Shown: in pieces, positions 62,032-64,000 of the stretch
Numbering within the stretch: position 1 is the stretch's first letter
Layout of the letters: every line of letters starts with the position of its first letter
Source: Bacillus gobiensis
Lineage (GTDB): Bacteria > Bacillota > Bacilli > Bacillales > Bacillaceae
Assembly (NCBI RefSeq): GCF_001278705.1
Contig: NZ_CP012600.1
Coordinates: forward strand, 2,356,190-2,420,189
Reading direction: 5' to 3'
Length of the DNA stretch: 64,000 nt
Notes under the pieces: model-generated
Seen by the model: the letters and a program-made list of their open reading frames with translations, nothing else
Told to the model about the DNA's origin: nothing
Database searches by the model: none
Position numbers and translations under genes: made by a program

Positions 62032-64000
62032 CTACAAATAATCTTCAAACCAGCCGGAAATATAATTAAGTCGCTTAATTCTTTGTTCTGGGTGTCCTGA
62101 CCTTGATAAGTTGTGTGCCGCATTTGGAAATCGCACGAATTTTACGTTCTTTTTCATTTTTTTGAGGGCGACAAAAAGCTGTTCTGCCTGCTCCACCGGA
62201 CAGCGATCATCCCTTTCTCCGTGTAAAATCAAGAGCGGAGTGGAGATATTTTCCGCATACTTCAGCGGTGAAAACTCCCATAGCTTCGTCGGGTTTTCAA
62301 ACAAGTCATAACCAAGCTGCCAATCTGTAAAAAAATAACCGATGTCACTGACACCGTAAAAACTGAGCCAATTGGAGATGGAGCGTTGGGTGACGGCAGC
62401 TTTAAACCTGTTCGTTTGCCCGACTATCCAGTTTGTCATAAATCCTCCATAGCTTCCGCCAGTGACGCCAAGCCGTGTTTCATCAAGAAATTGATAGCTG
62501 CCGAGCACATAATCGACAGCTTTCATGACATCCTCGTAATCACCGCCGCCGTAATCTCCTCTTACTCCATCCACATAGGCTTGTCCGTACCCATGGCTTC
62601 CTCTCGGATTGACGAACACGACTGCATTTCCCTTGGCAGCAAGTACCTGAAATTCATGGAAATATGCGTTAGCATACATCGCGTGCGGTCCACCATGGAC
62701 TTCAAGAATTAGGGGATACTTTTTTCCTTCTTCATATTCAGCAGGCTTTAACAACCATCCGTGAATTGTCATTCCATCATAAGATTCAAACTCAATTTCT
62801 TCCGGCTCAATTATGATATGTTCATTTACAAAACTTTCATTTACATCTGTAATTCGCTTCGCTTCTTTTGTCTCTAGATTCAGTTCATAAAGCTCACTTG
62901 GCCAGGATGGCGTGGCGCTGCTTATGATTGCCATATGTTCTTCGGGATGAAGGGAAAACCCGTTAATGTGCTCTTTTTCCAATCTAACAGGATACGCATG
63001 TCCTTCGATAGATATGTAATAAATCGCTGTATTTCCTTGGTCAGTCGCTAAAGCGTAAAAACCTTTATTATCTTTTGTCCAAATAGGATCCGGGCTGACT
63101 GCACCAAATACCGTATCTCCCACAACAGCATCTTCAAAAATCACCTCAAGGCTTTCCGTTAAACAGCTCAGTTTCTCTTCATGAAAATCATAGATCCATG
63201 CCTTTGTCAGCGTGGCATTTTTAAATTCTTTTTCGTGGCCCAGAAATGCCGCATAACGACCGTCGTTTGAAAATGAAACCGATGAGAACATTCCGTTTTC
63301 ATTGGTGAGCCGACGGATTTTTTTGTCATCCAATGACAGGAGATGAATATCATAGACATAATTCAGCTCTTTGTCTTCCGAATAATTCGCAGTAAATGCA
63401 ATCGCTTGTCCATCAGGCGTAAAGACGTGGGATGAGTGGTTCGTCTCATGATCAGTAAGCTGCTGTAATGCTCCTGTTGCAAAATCAATCAACACCAGCT
63501 GCGAATATTTCCCTCTCGTAAATCCAACTCCGTCCGCTTTATATTGAAGTGACTCTATCTCCAAAGGCTCATATGAATCAATTTCCGCTTTCTTTTCATC
63601 GTCAAGGCTTTCCTTATTTGTCAGCTTAGCCGAACAGACTATAGACTTACCATCCGGAGCCCACACCGGCTGTGTAAGATCGTATGGCGTTTCAGCCACC
63701 TTTTTCGCTTCACCGCCATCCGTTCGCAATACGTAAATTGATGAGGTTTCATCTCTCTTCGACACAAAGGCTAATTTCTTTCCATCTGGTGACCATTTAG
63801 GAGAATGGCTTTTTTCTTTCCCATGAGTCCATGCATAAGATTGTCCTTGATTTGTATCATATACGATAATATGAGAGTTGTATGAATCCTTCTTTTCATT
63901 TATTTTTGTTTGTACATAAGCAACCTTCGTTCCATCTGGAGAATAGTTAGGATCCGTTACAGATATTAGTTGAACAAGATCTTCTGCGGCTATGAGTTTT
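62032..64000 (-). CDS. yuxL: S9 family peptidase YuxL (5' end beyond the window)
   Basis: Prolyl-oligopeptidase-family enzyme. The frame runs off the right edge with about 655 residues visible, so only a few N-terminal residues seem missing (YuxL is about 657). The N-terminal half is a beta-propeller of repeated YSPDGT/WSPDGK strands. The C-terminal alpha/beta-hydrolase has the nucleophile in TGGSYGGFMTNW, Asp in HGERDDRCPVEQ and His in NAAHNLSRSGHP. Acylaminoacyl-type exopeptidase, cytoplasmic. Confidence 0.93.
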   Translation of the reverse strand, partial: KLIAAEDLVQLISVTDPNYSPDGTKVAYVQTKINEKKDSYNSHIIVYDTNQGQSYAWTHGKEKSHSPKWSPDGKKLAFVSKRDETSSIYVLRTDGGEAKKVAETPYDLTQPVWAPDGKSIVCSAKLTNKESLDDEKKAEIDSYEPLEIESLQYKADGVGFTRGKYSQLVLIDFATGALQQLTDHETNHSSHVFTPDGQAIAFTANYSEDKELNYVYDIHLLSLDDKKIRRLTNENGMFSSVSFSNDGRYAAFLGHEKEFKNATLTKAWIYDFHEEKLSCLTESLEVIFEDAVVGDTVFGAVSPDPIWTKDNKGFYALATDQGNTAIYYISIEGHAYPVRLEKEHINGFSLHPEEHMAIISSATPSWPSELYELNLETKEAKRITDVNESFVNEHIIIEPEEIEFESYDGMTIHGWLLKPAEYEEGKKYPLILEVHGGPHAMYANAYFHEFQVLAAKGNAVVFVNPRGSHGYGQAYVDGVRGDYGGGDYEDVMKAVDYVLGSYQFLDETRLGVTGGSYGGFMTNWIVGQTNRFKAAVTQRSISNWLSFYGVSDIGYFFTDWQLGYDLFENPTKLWEFSPLKYAENISTPLLILHGERDDRCPVEQAEQLFVALKKMKKNVKFVRFPNAAHNLSRSGHPEQRIKRLNYISGWFEDYL

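Overview
The window is a chromosomal segment from a Bacillus-type Firmicute. It shows AGGAGG-like ribosome binding sites, frequent GTG and TTG starts, short intergenic gaps and many strong intrinsic terminators. Gene order follows the B. subtilis chromosome over almost the whole window: nupNOPQ-maeN-mrpABCDEFG-yuxO-comA-comP-comX-comQ-degQ-yuzC-yuxH, then pncB-pncA-yueI-yueH-yueG-yueF-yueE-yueD, the yuk/yue type VII secretion locus, adeR-ald, yuiE-yuiD-yuiC-yuiB-yuiA-yumB-yumC, yutM-dapF-yuzB-yutJ-yuzD-yutI-yuxL. Species cannot be fixed from this alone. Gene names come from recognised protein families plus this synteny.

Layout. 0.2-5 kb: nucleoside ABC transporter. 5.2-6.6 kb: Na+/malate symporter with two palindromes in its promoter. 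7-12.8 kb: complete seven-gene Mrp Na+/H+ antiporter. 12.9-18 kb: hotdog thioesterase and the quorum-sensing module comA-comP-comX-comQ-degQ. comX (54 aa) and degQ (46 aa) were found by translating the gaps. 18-20 kb: yuzC and a frameshifted yuxH. 20.5-25.6 kb: accessory five-gene Nik/Opp-type ABC importer preceded by two Zur-box-like palindromes and next to a ruined ABC ATPase fragment. 26-34 kb: NAD salvage genes, several small conserved genes, a copC-copD pair and an SDR. 34-44.2 kb: type VII secretion operon yukE-yukD-yukC-yukBA-yueB-yueC, with yueD as likely last gene. 44.5-47 kb: adeR and ald. 47-58.4 kb: leucyl aminopeptidase, cell-wall and membrane genes, three flavin oxidoreductases, A-type Fe-S carrier and dapF. 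58.4-61.6 kb: inserted ytrA-like GntR/ABC operon with a perfect operator palindrome. 61.7-64 kb: NifU-like yutI and yuxL, which runs off the right edge.

How the genes work together. ComQ prenylates the ComX peptide on its C-terminal Trp, ComP senses it and phosphorylates ComA, and a ComA-box-like site sits upstream of degQ, so cell density probably feeds into DegU-dependent functions. MaeN (Na+ coupled) lies beside Mrp, which maintains the Na+ gradient. Two metal-responsive sites were found: Zur-like boxes for the Nik-type importer and a Fur-like box for the ferredoxin-NADP reductase gene yumC. No complete undescribed system was proven. The strongest leads are the putative Zur-controlled importer, the divergent ComX, several unannotated small ORFs, and gene decay in yuxH and around yufS. 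No tRNA, rRNA, CRISPR array, insertion sequence or prophage was seen.
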